DNA of 64,000 bases, taken from NCBI RefSeq assembly GCF_946481145.1, contig NZ_CAMLMJ010000001.1, forward strand, positions 248,001 to 312,000, given 5' to 3'. This stretch comes from an uncultured Sediminibacterium sp. (GTDB lineage Bacteria > Bacteroidota > Bacteroidia > Chitinophagales > Chitinophagaceae). The position numbers and the translations under genes were made by a program. Positions 16,522 through 26,800 of this stretch are shown here, piece after piece (position 1 is the first letter of the stretch; each line of letters starts with the position of its first letter). Below the pieces are notes generated by a model. That model was not told where the DNA came from and did not search any database. It saw only the letters and a list, made by a program, of their open reading frames with translations.

Positions 16522-18759
16522 ATGCAAACAGAACAGTCATCATCTTCCTTTATAAAAAAAAGATTTCCGGTTCTTGAAATGACCTGTGCCGCATGTGCCG
16601 TAAGTGTAGAATCGATGTTACAATCCGTTGAAGGCGTGAAAGAAGCCAATGTAAACTTTGCTAACCAGGATGCCTGGGTTATTTATGATCCCTCCATTGC
16701 CAGTCCGGAGAAGTTTCGATTAACAGTTCGTTCCATAGGTTACGATCTTGTTATTGAAGAAGATAACCAGCAACAGGCAAAAGAAGATGCTCAACAAAAG
16801 CATTATGCCCGTCTCAAAAAAAGAACGCTCTGGTCTACGGTTTTATCTATACCGATCGTTATGATAGGTATGTTCTTTATGGATATGCCTTATGCCAATT
16901 ATATCATGCTGGCACTCTCCACGCCTGTGGTATTTTATTTCGGACGCAGTTTCTTTACTACTGCCTGGAAGCAGGCTAAATACGGGAAAGCCAATATGGA
17001 TACACTGGTGGCCTTAAGTACAGGTATTGCCTGGGCATTCAGTTTTTTCAATACTTTTTTTGCTTCATTCTGGCATAGCCGTGGTTTACATCCGCATGTG
17101 TACTATGAAGCTGCCGCAGTGATCATTGCATTTATCTCACTGGGCAAACTGCTGGAAGAAAAAGCCAAATCAAACACTTCTTATGCCATTAAAAAACTGA
17201 TTGGTTTACAGCCGAAAACAGTAACCATTGTATTAGACAATGAAGCAACTGAGGAAATACCTATTGCTGCTGTACAACAAAATGCAATAATACTGGTGAA
17301 GCCCGGAGAGAAAATTCCTGTGGATGGTACGGTAACCAGTGGTAGCTCTTTTATAGATGAAAGCATGATTACGGGTGAGCCGGTACCTGTAGAAAAAAAT
17401 GCAGGGGCTGCTGTTTATGCAGGTACCATCAACCAAAAAGGAAGCTTTCGTTTCCGGGCTGAAAAAGTGGGTGCTGATACTTTTCTTGCACAGATCATCA
17501 AACTGGTTGAGCAGGCACAGGGTAGTAAAGCGCCTGTACAAAAACTGGTAGATAAAATCGCCGGCATTTTTGTTCCTGTAGTAATGGGTATTGCCCTACT
17601 AACTTTTATCGTTTGGTCTTTTTCGGGTGTAGAGAACGGCTTTACACTTGCGCTCCTGAATGCGGTAACTGTTTTAGTCATTGCATGTCCATGTGCTTTA
17701 GGACTTGCCACACCAACTGCTATTATGGTTGGTATTGGTAAAGGTGCTGAAAACAATATACTGATTAAAGATGCTGAAAGCCTGGAGTTGGCACATAAAA
17801 TAAACAGCATAGTATTAGATAAAACAGGCACCATTACAGAAGGAAAACCGGAACTGAGTGATATCGTGTTTGCAGAAAATACGGATGAACAAAAAATGAA
17901 AAGCCTGCTACTGGCCATTGAAGCACAGTCTGAACATCCATTGGCAGAGGCCGTGGTTAGGTATCTTGAAAATGACCATACCACAAAGGTGATGGTTGAA
18001 CAGATAACCAGTATTACCGGTAAAGGCATTCAGGCAAACTACCAATCGCATGTTTACCTCCTGGGGTCTCCGGTATTAATGCAGGAGCAGCAGGTAATAG
18101 TTGATGCTGCTTTAAGTGAAACCGTACAACGTTTACAGCAGCAGGCAAAAACAGTGATTCTTTTTGCTGAGGACCGGCAGGCGAAAGCAGTAATTGCCAT
18201 TACAGATAAAATAAAACCCAGTTCAAAACAAGCTGTTGAGGCATTAACAGCAATGGGTATTGAAGTATTTATGCTTACCGGCGATAATGAGCAAACAGCA
18301 AGGGCCATAGCTGCTGAAGTAGGAATTACACATTATAAAGCGGAGGTATTGCCAGCAGAAAAGGGTGCATTTATTGCTGCATTGCAGCAGCAGGGAAAAA
18401 CTGTTGCCATGGTTGGAGATGGCATTAATGATAGTCATGCGCTTGCCATGGCAAATGTTAGTATTGCCATGGGTAAAGGAAGTGATATAGCGATGGATGT
18501 TGCTAAAATAACCCTCATCGGTTCTGAGCTTACAAGTATCACCAAGGCAATCAGGCTTTCTAAGTCGACCGTTGCAACGATTAAGCAGAATTTATTCTGG
18601 GCATTTATCTATAACCTCATTGGTATACCTGTTGCTGCGGGTTTGTTGTATCCTGTAAATGGTTTTCTGCTGAATCCTATGATTGCCGGCGCAGCTATGG
18701 CACTAAGCAGTGTAAGTGTGGTGGGTAATAGTTTGAGGCTAAAATTTTCAAGGCTTTAG
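16522..18759 (+). CDS. copA: Copper-exporting P1B-type ATPase
   Basis: 745 residues. One N-terminal HMA domain with [11 protein letters not shown] (about 20-30), eight predicted membrane helices, the transport motif CPC ([14 protein letters not shown], about 389), the TGE actuator loop ([10 protein letters not shown]), the phosphorylation motif DKTGT (about 433), SEHPLAEA in the nucleotide domain, and [13 protein letters not shown] (about 633). The YN and MSS-like residues of helices 7-8 ([20 protein letters not shown]) fit Cu(I) specificity. It pumps Cu(I) out of the cytoplasm. It is transcribed divergently from the HMA-AraC gene from a promoter shared with the chaperone operon. Confidence 0.95.
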   Translation: MQTEQSSSSFIKKRFPVLEMTCAACAVSVESMLQSVEGVKEANVNFANQDAWVIYDPSIASPEKFRLTVRSIGYDLVIEEDNQQQAKEDAQQKHYARLKKRTLWSTVLSIPIVMIGMFFMDMPYANYIMLALSTPVVFYFGRSFFTTAWKQAKYGKANMDTLVALSTGIAWAFSFFNTFFASFWHSRGLHPHVYYEAAAVIIAFISLGKLLEEKAKSNTSYAIKKLIGLQPKTVTIVLDNEATEEIPIAAVQQNAIILVKPGEKIPVDGTVTSGSSFIDESMITGEPVPVEKNAGAAVYAGTINQKGSFRFRAEKVGADTFLAQIIKLVEQAQGSKAPVQKLVDKIAGIFVPVVMGIALLTFIVWSFSGVENGFTLALLNAVTVLVIACPCALGLATPTAIMVGIGKGAENNILIKDAESLELAHKINSIVLDKTGTITEGKPELSDIVFAENTDEQKMKSLLLAIEAQSEHPLAEAVVRYLENDHTTKVMVEQITSITGKGIQANYQSHVYLLGSPVLMQEQQVIVDAALSETVQRLQQQAKTVILFAEDRQAKAVIAITDKIKPSSKQAVEALTAMGIEVFMLTGDNEQTARAIAAEVGITHYKAEVLPAEKGAFIAALQQQGKTVAMVGDGINDSHALAMANVSIAMGKGSDIAMDVAKITLIGSELTSITKAIRLSKSTVATIKQNLFWAFIYNLIGIPVAAGLLYPVNGFLLNPMIAGAAMALSSVSVVGNSLRLKFSRL

Positions 18760-18818
18760 TGGAGGTGGAATAATTTATCGTGCGATTGGGTGGAGGAATT
18801 TTTGGAAAGTCTCCATTG

Positions 18819-18842
18819 ATTGTTGGTCAGGCGACCAACAAT
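18819..18842 (+). terminator. Hairpin after copA
   Basis: ATTGTTGGTC and GACCAACAAT form a perfect 10-bp stem with an AGGC loop, 60 bp after the ATPase stop. No T-run follows, so termination is only likely. A second hairpin (AGGAGG/CCTCCT, 18876-18895) follows before the next gene. Confidence 0.5.
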
Positions 18843-18898
18843 GGCGAGAGTTGTTGGCTAATCGATCTATAATGGAGGAGGTTTAACAGCCTCCTAAA

Positions 18899-18928
18899 TT
18901 GAAAAGTAAAGCAATTGCTTTACTTTTG
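18899..18928 (+). promoter_or_regulatory. Promoter with overlapping 26-bp perfect palindrome
   Basis: TTG (18899-18901), 19 bp, then TACTTTTG (18921-18928) is a full Bacteroidota promoter. A perfect 26-bp palindrome (arm AAAAGTAAAGCAA, 18902-18927) fills the spacer and the -7 box. An HTH protein bound there would block RNA polymerase, and the downstream gene encodes such a protein, so autorepression is likely. Confidence 0.7.
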
Positions 18929-18960
18929 TAGAAATTAAGTCAACATATAACTTTACCATT

Positions 18961-19419
18961 ATGCCTAAGCACTTATTACAACTGCAGCAGTTGAATAACA
19001 AAATGATGGCTTTTTCTGCGTTAAAAGAAGTAGCCATTCCGCCTACGGGATGGATAAAAGCCATTCGTACTGCTATAGGAATGTCAATGTTTCAATTGGG
19101 AAATAAACTATCTATTTCAAAGCAGGCCGTATTAGATATTGAAAGAAGAGAAAAAGATGGATCCATTACTATTAAGTCGCTAAGAGAAATAGGAAAGGCC
19201 ATTGATATGCAATTGGTATATGGTTTTGTACCAAATGATGGTTCATTGGATGCCTTGATAGAAAAACGGGCAGCATCACTTGCTGCTGAAATTGTAATGC
19301 GGGCTTCCAATACAATGAAACTCGAAGACCAGGGTAACTCACCTGAAAGGATTGAAAAGGCTATAAAAGAAAGAACAGCAACAATAATCAATGAAATGCC
19401 TAAGATTTTATGGGATTAA
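18961..19419 (+). CDS. Mobile mystery protein A (HTH, antitoxin-like)
   Basis: 152 residues. The phrase GWIKAIRTAIGMSMFQLGNKLSISKQAVLDIERREKDG, then ITIKSLREIGKAIDMQLVYGFVP, matches the mobile mystery protein A family (XRE-type HTH). These genes usually precede mobile mystery protein B, a Fic-domain protein, in mobile regions and look like a toxin-antitoxin pair. Here the partner survives only as a short stub starting inside this gene's last codons. The protein probably represses its own palindromic promoter. Confidence 0.85.
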   Translation: MPKHLLQLQQLNNKMMAFSALKEVAIPPTGWIKAIRTAIGMSMFQLGNKLSISKQAVLDIERREKDGSITIKSLREIGKAIDMQLVYGFVPNDGSLDALIEKRAASLAAEIVMRASNTMKLEDQGNSPERIEKAIKERTATIINEMPKILWD

Positions 19420-19466
19420 TAATGGAATATATTGAAGGACAAACTTCGCTGGATGTAGATGAATGA
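19410..19466 (+). pseudogene. Stub of mobile mystery protein B (Fic partner)
   Basis: The frame from the ATG at 19410 overlaps the end of gene A and reads MGLIMEYIEGQTSLDVDE, then TGA. Intact B proteins typically begin with an EYxEGxTPLDxDE-like segment, so this is its N-terminus cut at codon 19. The next 100 bp show no further recognisable B sequence in any frame I read, implying deletion of the Fic domain. Confidence 0.6.
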
Positions 19467-19568
19467 TATGTCTACATAACTACACCATACCGCTTATGAC
19501 CCTAAAATGCCAATCAGCCTAAAGCATTCGATACATTGATCGGCTTTTATCAGTTTTGCAAACTGAAG

Positions 19569-20366
19569 ATGAAGTCGAAAGTATATATACCATCCCAGTC
19601 TGCACTGAGCAGCTATATTACTGCTATATGGGAAACCCAATCGCAGGGTATTTCTAAAGAAATGATTTTACCAAAAGGGATGGTAGAAATGGTCTTCAAT
19701 TTATCGGACCCCATGATGGGTATTTTACCTCATCAATCGAAGGCCAGTAATGCCCCCAACTGTTTTATTCAGGGCTTAAATACACACCTGGTTAATGTTC
19801 GGTATTCAGGCGAACAGCATTTGTTTGGTATTAACCTGGAAACCTATATGGTAAAACCTTTGCTGGGAATATTGCCATCTGAGTGCAAGGATACTTTAAT
19901 TGATCTCACTTTAATCAACCCGCTTTTTAACCAGGTATGGCATCAATTAAAGGAAGCATCCAGCTTTCAGGAAAGAGTGGCTGTTATTGAACATGTTTTC
20001 CCTGATTTGGACCAGGTAAAATGTACCAGGACACACCATTTCTGTAACATCTTCTCCAATTCAATGATGGAAGTGCCCACTTCTGTTGATATGCTTACAA
20101 AACATATCTGCTATTCTTCGAGGCAGTTGAATAGAAAATCTCAAAGTTTATTTGGACTAACAACCGAAGAACTCCTGATCCACAAAAAATTCCGGACTGC
20201 AGTATCACTCATGCATGATGATGCCAAACCATTGACCAGTATTGCCTATGAAGCCGGATTTTATGACCAGGCACATTTCTGTCGTGTGTTTAAAAATTAT
20301 ACCGGTCTCACCGCTAAAGATTACCAGCTCCAAAAAAGCGATCTCCCCTTTCATATTTTTTCATGA
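19569..20366 (+). CDS. AraC-family transcriptional regulator
   Basis: The ATG at 19569 (MKSKVYIPSQSALSSYITAIWE) is chosen over 19536 because it gives the usual start of this family, about 265 residues. The N-terminal half resembles the DUF6597-type sensor (LPKGMVEMVFNL, then GLNTHLVNVRYSGEQHLFGINL). The C-terminal half is an AraC HTH (SVDMLTKHICYSSRQLNRK; PLTSIAYEAGFYDQAHFCRVF). The cupin gene 115 bp downstream on the same strand is a plausible target. Confidence 0.85.
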   Translation: MKSKVYIPSQSALSSYITAIWETQSQGISKEMILPKGMVEMVFNLSDPMMGILPHQSKASNAPNCFIQGLNTHLVNVRYSGEQHLFGINLETYMVKPLLGILPSECKDTLIDLTLINPLFNQVWHQLKEASSFQERVAVIEHVFPDLDQVKCTRTHHFCNIFSNSMMEVPTSVDMLTKHICYSSRQLNRKSQSLFGLTTEELLIHKKFRTAVSLMHDDAKPLTSIAYEAGFYDQAHFCRVFKNYTGLTAKDYQLQKSDLPFHIFS

Positions 20367-20381
20367 GCTGACCAGAACCAT

Positions 20382-20414
20382 GGACGATAGACCATAGACC
20401 ATGGACTATGGACT
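20382..20414. repeat. Short 7-bp word array (GGACGAT / AGACCAT / GGACTAT)
   Basis: GGACGAT, AGACCAT, AGACCAT, GGACTAT, GGACTCC in register, folding around CCATGG. Same words as the 11-unit array at 12130-12206. It lies just after the AraC stop. Confidence 0.75.
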
Positions 20415-20481
20415 CCTATAACAAACATGTCCGATACGTACAATTTGAGTGATCGTACTATGGGCACCTTTGTACGAATAA

Positions 20482-21168
20482 ATGACAACTACTATGTTCA
20501 AGAAAAAATTAAAAAAGACAGCTATGTATTTTCTCATTGTGCTGGCAGCCTATCTCGCTATTGGCTACTTATTGCATCTGGTGATCTTTCCGGAGAAAAA
20601 ACCCGAAATCAGTAATTATTTTAAACCGGGCGATGTTTTTTATTCTACCCAGGAAAAGGTTAGTCAAACCGTTGTTAAACAGGAGAATGGATATGTGTAC
20701 TGTGCCTCCGAAATTCAACCTTATGCGCCCGGACCACCCGTACATATTCATACCACATTTGATGAAGTGTTTGAAGTAACCAATGGCGAATTGAGTATAC
20801 TGGTAAATGGTGAAGTGAAAAAGATACGTCCGGGTCAGTCGTTACATATTCCCAAAGGCACGCCACATAAGCCTTTCAATGAAACGGCTGATACCATTCG
20901 CACCAAAGACCTGATTGCATTTCCGGAAGAGTTTGCTTTTTACCTTGTACAGGTGTATGGTTTGCTAGCTCATGATCCCAAATTTGGTAAATCAATTGGT
21001 ACCATGTTTCAGATGACAATGCTCAACAGTGCAGGGTTCGATTCTTACCTGGATAAACCACCGGTAATTTTACAAAAGCTAACCGGGTTTCTGTTAACAC
21101 CTGCCATCAGGCTATTTGGGTATAAGAGTTACCAGAAAGCGTATGATGTGAATGTGAGAAAGCAATAA
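20482..21168 (+). CDS. Membrane-anchored cupin-domain protein
   Basis: 228 residues. An N-terminal membrane helix (MYFLIVLAAYLAIGYLLHLVIF, about 15-36) is followed by a cupin barrel (about 55-160) with the metal-ligand pattern PPVHIHTTFDEVFEVTNGELSI and LHIPKGTPHKPFNE: two His and one Glu in motif 1 and a His in motif 2. The tail (LLTPAIRLFGYKSYQKAYDV) is common in such proteins. The reaction is unknown. Probably extracytoplasmic, tethered to the inner membrane. Confidence 0.75.
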   Translation: MTTTMFKKKLKKTAMYFLIVLAAYLAIGYLLHLVIFPEKKPEISNYFKPGDVFYSTQEKVSQTVVKQENGYVYCASEIQPYAPGPPVHIHTTFDEVFEVTNGELSILVNGEVKKIRPGQSLHIPKGTPHKPFNETADTIRTKDLIAFPEEFAFYLVQVYGLLAHDPKFGKSIGTMFQMTMLNSAGFDSYLDKPPVILQKLTGFLLTPAIRLFGYKSYQKAYDVNVRKQ

Positions 21169-21258
21169 AGTAATAGTAAATTGGAACGTTTAAAGAATTT
21201 TCAATTGAAAAGAATTGATTTTCATTTTGAAAGAAAATCAATGCAACCTTCTGCAAAA

Positions 21259-21295
21259 GAAAAAGCAGCTATGAATTTTTAGTTCATAACTGCTT
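21259..21295 (-). terminator. Displaced terminator of the tRNA gene (left end)
   Basis: On the minus strand, AAGCAGTTATGAA...TTCATAGCTGCTT followed by TTTCTTTTG is a rho-independent terminator. The same stem is at 36662-36698 after the intact tRNA gene. Its position next to the attL core shows it was the original tRNA terminator before integration. Confidence 0.7.
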
Positions 21296-21304
21296 GCTTT
21301 CTAT

Positions 21305-21352
21305 GTGGGCCCACCTGGGCTTGAACCAGGGACCCCCTGATTATGAGTCAGG
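21305..21352. repeat. attL core: 48-bp direct repeat with tRNA 3' part
   Basis: The 48 bases from GTGGGCCCACC to ATGAGTCAGG are identical to 36708-36755. They correspond to the tRNA from its anticodon stem to its 3' end on the minus strand, after which the tRNA match stops (AGAAAGAT instead of TGCTCTAA). This is the truncated copy left when an island integrated into the tRNA gene. Confidence 0.92.
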
Positions 21353-21474
21353 AGAAAGATTTTTTTGATATTTCTATTTCATTTTAAATACTCCTTTGAA
21401 AAGCAATATAAAAAAGGATTACAGGCCAAGTGTCTGAATATTTTCTTTTTGATGTTTCTTGTTTATTGCTAATT

Positions 21475-21500
21475 TTATAGTGCAAATTACAGTGCAAATT
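21475..21500 (+). promoter_or_regulatory. Putative integrase arm-type sites, left
   Basis: TTATAGTGCAAATT-ACA-GTGCAAAT: two GTGCAAAT direct repeats, directly before the integrase start. The same TTATAGTGCAAATT plus second GTGCAAAT occurs near the right end (36637-36661). Confidence 0.6.
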
Positions 21501-21508
21501 TTCAAATC

Positions 21509-22738
21509 ATGGAAAATATACCAACCATTACCTTCTTTTTTGATCCTCGCTCAGAAAAAAAAGGCGGAATATTTCCTATTAAACTGAGCGTGTACTATCT
21601 CGGTAAGACAAGGAGGTTTAGAACGAAGTATAGCTTATCACTATCCGACTGGAAAAAAATAAACAGTGCTCGATTGAAAGATGCGAGCTTGAAAGATGTA
21701 AAGAGTGGGTTGGCTAAAGTGGAGCAAAATGCAAAGGCAATTATTGCTAAAATGGAAGAGTTCGATTTTGACGATTTCAAGGCACTCTATTTGGGATCTG
21801 GAAAAAGCAAAAATACAAAAAGAGATTTGGTGGATCTGTACAATGAGATAATTGAAATGAATAGGAAAAAAGGGAATGAGGGATCAGCACGTGCATATCA
21901 GGAATCTCTTAATGCGTTTACTCGATTTAAAAAAGGTCTTTCTTTTAAGGACCTAACTCCTGAGTTTTTGTCTTCTTTTGAAAAAAAATTCTTGGAAAAT
22001 AAAAAGAGTCTTACTACAGTTGGTATATACACCCGTCAATTGAGAGCTGTATATAATGAGGCAATTAATAGAGGTCTGGTAAAAAAAGAATTATACCCAT
22101 TTACGCGCTATAAGATTCCAGGTGGTTATAATACTAAAAAGGCGCTTACAAATTCCGAAATAAAAGCTGTTATGGCTTTTGAGTCGGAATCACCACTTGA
22201 ACAAGAAGCGATTTCATTCTGGAAGCTGTCATACCTATGTGGAGGAATGAATATTGGCGATATTCTCAAACTTAAAAACGAAAACATTCAGGAAAAGTTT
22301 ATTCTTTTTAACCGTTCAAAAACGGTCAATACAAAAAAGTCTGAACAAAAAACAATTCAAATTCCATTGCGCGAAGAAACGAAAGCGATTATACAACAGC
22401 TACGGGCAATTAATTGTCACAAAAAAGACGATTTGATATTTAGCGTATTGAATAGAAAAATGACTCCAAGTGAAGAAAAAGATGCAATTAAATCTTTCAA
22501 TCGAAAAATCAATCAGCAGTTGGAAAAAATAGCAACTAAACTCGAGCTTGGCGGCCGCTTGTCAAATATGACAGCCAGGCATTCATTTGCTACCATGTTG
22601 AAAAGAGGCAATCAGCCTATTGGTATTATTAGCGATATGTTAGGCCATAGTAGTTTAAAAACAACGCAAAATTATTTGGGGAGTTTTACTGATGATACTT
22701 TGTTAAATGCAACAGATGCGCTATTTAACTTTGATTAA
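21509..22738 (+). CDS. Tyrosine recombinase / site-specific integrase
   Basis: 409 residues. An arm-type DNA-binding domain (about 1-95: TITFFFDPRSEKKGGIFPIK), a SAM-like core-binding domain (about 100-200), and the catalytic domain with TARHSFATML (about 355), MLGHSSLKTTQNYL and the nucleophile Tyr near 388. The first catalytic Arg position is Asn (CGGMNIGDILKL), and the usual His of the HxxR box is Met. As far as I recall, such substitutions occur in a subgroup of Bacteroidota integrases. It integrates the island at the tRNA site. It lies just inside attL and transcribes inward. Confidence 0.92.
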   Translation: MENIPTITFFFDPRSEKKGGIFPIKLSVYYLGKTRRFRTKYSLSLSDWKKINSARLKDASLKDVKSGLAKVEQNAKAIIAKMEEFDFDDFKALYLGSGKSKNTKRDLVDLYNEIIEMNRKKGNEGSARAYQESLNAFTRFKKGLSFKDLTPEFLSSFEKKFLENKKSLTTVGIYTRQLRAVYNEAINRGLVKKELYPFTRYKIPGGYNTKKALTNSEIKAVMAFESESPLEQEAISFWKLSYLCGGMNIGDILKLKNENIQEKFILFNRSKTVNTKKSEQKTIQIPLREETKAIIQQLRAINCHKKDDLIFSVLNRKMTPSEEKDAIKSFNRKINQQLEKIATKLELGGRLSNMTARHSFATMLKRGNQPIGIISDMLGHSSLKTTQNYLGSFTDDTLLNATDALFNFD

Positions 22739-22772
22739 AAGGCGTATTTATAAGACATTAGCCTAATGGGCG

Positions 22773-23774
22773 TTAACTGATCTTTTTATAGTCGGGAAGA
22801 AATTGTTTGATATTTACCCAACCAGAAACGGCACGTTGGTTTCCGCCAATCTCCTTGCCGTAGACTGTTAATACGCCATTTGGCAATAATTCAAGGCGGT
22901 GTTCAATTGTACAATCACCCTTAATAAATGATTTGATGTTGATAAGATTTAATTCCAGAATAGTTCTTGAAGTGATATCAAATTTCTGAACAGTTATTTT
23001 GACAGCTTTCTGATTATCAAAAGCTGTTGTGCCATTTTTTATCCCGGTATAAGGAAGTTTTTGAAATGCAGGTATAACAACTTCATATCCCTTTTGAAAA
23101 TTCAGACCAATTTCAAACGGGCTGACAACAAGTTCGGTATTGTTATACTTGCTTAAGATCTCCGTTCTTGTTTTCTGAATTTCAGGTTGGTTTGAGTTTA
23201 TTTTAAGAAGTTGTGTATAGATCTTACCGACTTCCAGTTCATTGCCTTTCCCCATTTCTGCTTTAGCCTGAAACAGGTAATCCGTTTGAAGATAATCCAG
23301 ATCGTTTATTGCCATCTGTTGATTCGCAGACTTACTTTGGTCGGTTACTAATGTATGGGCAGAAATCACTCTGGCAAATTCCTCAACATAAGCTGTCACA
23401 ACCCCAATATCAGTTAAAGTGACAATATTTTCCCAGTTTCTGTTTTCAGCATAATAGGTCCAGTTGTACGAACCAGTTATGACTTTTTGATCATCAAAAA
23501 TGCAAAACTTATGGTGCACCATCGCATCGCTTGTACTATAATAAAATTTCCCATTTAGATTAATCAATTCTTGAAACGGTACACCCTCTCGTTTATTGTT
23601 GATTCGGTCATTCAGCACAATAAGTTCTACGGAAATGTTTGCCTCACGGATCCTCCTGATGATGGCATCAAAGATATCACGATTGGTAAACCATGTTACT
23701 GCAATCTTTAAACTGCGTGTGCAAATGTCAATTTGCGAAATGATTTCTTTTTGGATATCGGTAAACCTTTGCAA
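22773..23774 (-). CDS. Phospholipase D-like (single HKD) domain protein
   Basis: 333 residues from a TTG start (no in-frame ATG upstream or early). One PLD motif, VHHKFCIFDDQKVITGSYNWT (HxKx4D, about 87), with the fold seen in Nuc-type endonucleases that work as dimers. The C-terminal half (about 150-333) is unassigned and strand-rich. It is the last gene of the leftward restriction operon, 48 bp after hsdR. By context a nuclease that helps attack foreign DNA, or a regulator of the system. Confidence 0.8.
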   Translation of the reverse strand: MQRFTDIQKEIISQIDICTRSLKIAVTWFTNRDIFDAIIRRIREANISVELIVLNDRINNKREGVPFQELINLNGKFYYSTSDAMVHHKFCIFDDQKVITGSYNWTYYAENRNWENIVTLTDIGVVTAYVEEFARVISAHTLVTDQSKSANQQMAINDLDYLQTDYLFQAKAEMGKGNELEVGKIYTQLLKINSNQPEIQKTRTEILSKYNNTELVVSPFEIGLNFQKGYEVVIPAFQKLPYTGIKNGTTAFDNQKAVKITVQKFDITSRTILELNLINIKSFIKGDCTIEHRLELLPNGVLTVYGKEIGGNQRAVSGWVNIKQFLPDYKKIS

Positions 23775-23822
23775 AATGATATGTATTAATAGTTAACTTA
23801 ACTTCTATAAATGTGAAATGCT

Positions 23823-26800
23823 TTATCCCGTGATATCATTTGCCATAATCTCTGCCTGTTTCAATATAGTTTCCGTAGCCAGCATTTGCATGTCAGGTGG
23901 ATAGCCATATTTTCTTAAAACTCTTTTGACAGCTATTTTCAATTTTGCTTTTACACTCTCCTTAATTGTCCAGTCTATAGAAGCATTCTGTCGGATAGTC
24001 TCGGTTAATACAACCGCCAGTTCTCTTAGTTTATCCTTTTGCATAAGTTCTACAGCACTATCGTTATCTGAAACTGCTGTATAGAACGCATACTCAAAAT
24101 CTGTCAGGCCAAGCTGCTTTGCATGATTGTCTGTTTCTACAATTTCTTTACTGAGTTTGATTAATTCATCAATCACCTCGGCGGCCGTAAGTATTTTGTT
24201 ATGGTATTTCTGTATGGCATTTTCAAGCATTTCCAGGAATGTCCGGCTTTGGACCAGGTTCTTTTTAGCTCTTACTTTTAACTCATCATTCAACAATTTC
24301 TTTAATACTTCTAACGCTATATTCTTGTGTTCCATTCCTTTCAATTCAAAAAGGAATTCATCTGAAAGAATTGAAATATCCGGCTTCTTGATACCCGCCG
24401 CATCAAATACATCAATGACCTGTTCAGAAACCAATGCTTTGTCAACTACTTGTCGAATAGTGGTTTCAATTTCTTCGTCTGTTTTTCCTGATCCTGTACT
24501 ATCAAACTTTACCAATCTTGCTTTTACAGCTTGGAAAAAAGAAACTTCATCTTTTACATCCATAGCCTGATCATGAGGGATGGCAATGGCAAATGCCTGT
24601 GATAAAGCACTTACTTCGTTTATATATCTCTTCTTGCCATCTTCCAAACCTAAAATATGTTCCTCAGCTGCCAGAATCATCGACAGCTTTTGTGATGTGG
24701 TTGCGTCAAAATATGTTTCATATTCAAAACCATGAAACATGTTGGCTACCACTTCCAGCTTCTCCAGCATTAGTTCAACTGCCTGTTCCTGTGCAATAGT
24801 TGGATCTCCTTTGCCACCGGCATCGGAATAGAATGAAAGTGCTTTTTTCAAATCAGAAGCAATACCCAGGTAATCTACGATCAACCCACCAGGCTTGTCT
24901 TTGTAAACCCTGTTCACCCTGGCAATGGCTTGCATCAGGTTATGCCCCTTCATCGGCTTATCAATGTAGAGGGTATGCATACTGGGGGCGTCAAAGCCGG
25001 TAAGCCACATATCGCGGACGATAACTAATTGTAGCTCATCTGCCGGATTCTTCATTCTGTCAGCTAATACTCTTCTTTGCTCTTTTGTAGTATGGTGTTT
25101 TGAAATTTTGGGACCATCAGAAGAAGCGGAAGTCATGACCACTTTTATCACGCCTTTATTCAAATCGTCTGAATGCCATTCGGGTTTCAACTCTATGATT
25201 GCCTCATACAATTCAGCGGCAATTCTTCTACTCATGGAAACAATCATTCCTTTCCCTTCAAACACTTCCTGCCGCTGGCTAAAATGCGCAATAATATCTT
25301 TCGCTATATTTTTAATCCTGTTCTCACTGCCCACTAAAGCCTCCAGCTGGGCCCATTTCGCTTTTGCCTTTTGTGTATCGGTTAAGTCTTCTTGTGATAA
25401 TTCATCATCGAGTTCATCCACCAACTTCTTGCCTTCTTCGCTTAAAGCCACTTTGGCCAGACGGCTTTCATAATAGATACGAACGGTGGCGCCATCTTCT
25501 ACTGCCTGCGCTATATCATAAATATCTACATAGTTGCCGAATACAGCCGGTGTATTTACATCGGTACTTTCAATGGGTGTACCAGTAAATCCTAAATAGG
25601 TTGCATTAGGCAAGGCATCGCGCATGTACTTTGCAAAGCCGTACACAATTTTCTTACCGATAACATTACCTTTTTCATCTTTTACATCAATGTTCTTAGC
25701 ATTGAACCCGTATTGTGTTCTATGGGCTTCGTCAGCAATGACAACAATATTCTTTCTGTCAGAAAGTTGCTCATATACATTCCCTTCGGTTGGCTGAAAT
25801 TTTTGAATAGTGGTAAATATCACGCCTCCAGAAGCTACTTTCAGCAACTCTTTTAAATGATTTCTATCTTCTGCCTGAACTGGCTCCTGTCTTATCAGTT
25901 GTTTAGACGCTGCAAACGTATCGAACAACTGATCATCCAGATCATTGCGATCTGTAATTACCAATACAGTAGGATTGCCTAATGCGAGTACAATTTTACC
26001 AGTATAAAACACCATTGACAGAGATTTGCCACTTCCCTGTGTATGCCATACAACACCTCCTTTTTTATCCCCAATCGGTTGCTTCTTTACAGCAGGCAGT
26101 CCATAGCTTTCAGGATCTTCCTGTAGTATATTTAATGAGTCTCCAATAGCCACTGAATATCCTGTTGCTCTGAGTGTTGATTCAACAGCACGATTAACAG
26201 CATAATATTGGTGGTAAGCCGCCAGTTTCTTTACGGTGGCGATAGTTGTAATACCAGTTTTAAGATCCCCTTTCTTAGATTTTTCGAACACGATGAAGTG
26301 CCTGATCAAATCAATCAAAGTTGTTTTATTGAGCATGCCATGAATCAATGTCTCTAATTGACTCACCAGATGCGAAGCCTCCGATTTACCATCCGCAGAT
26401 TTCCAGGACATAAACCTGCTGAAACTTGCAGAAATAGAGCCAGCTTTTGCTTCAAGCCCATCTGAGATGATAGAAAAAGCGTTAAAAGTAAATAGTCCGG
26501 GTATAATGGATTTGTAAGTTTCTACTTGTTTAAATGCCGAGCGAATGGTTGTTTTTTCATCTACAGCATTCTTTAACTCTAATAATACAAGTGGTATGCC
26601 ATTAACGAAAAGCAAAAGATCAGGTCTTTTGTTATGCCCATTTTCTATTATGGTGTACTGATTAACGGCCAAAAATTCGTTATTCGTTGGGTTGTTGAAA
26701 TCGATCAACCAAACCCTATCACCTCGATCATCGCCATCAATCCTTTGGGATACCGGTATGCCTTCGGTTAACAGACGATGAAAAGTTTCATTGTTGGTGA

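Noticed and set aside
19467..19568. Continuation of mobile mystery protein B in another frame after the TGA
   Set aside because: I read the next 100 bp in the forward frames and saw no Fic or B-like segment.
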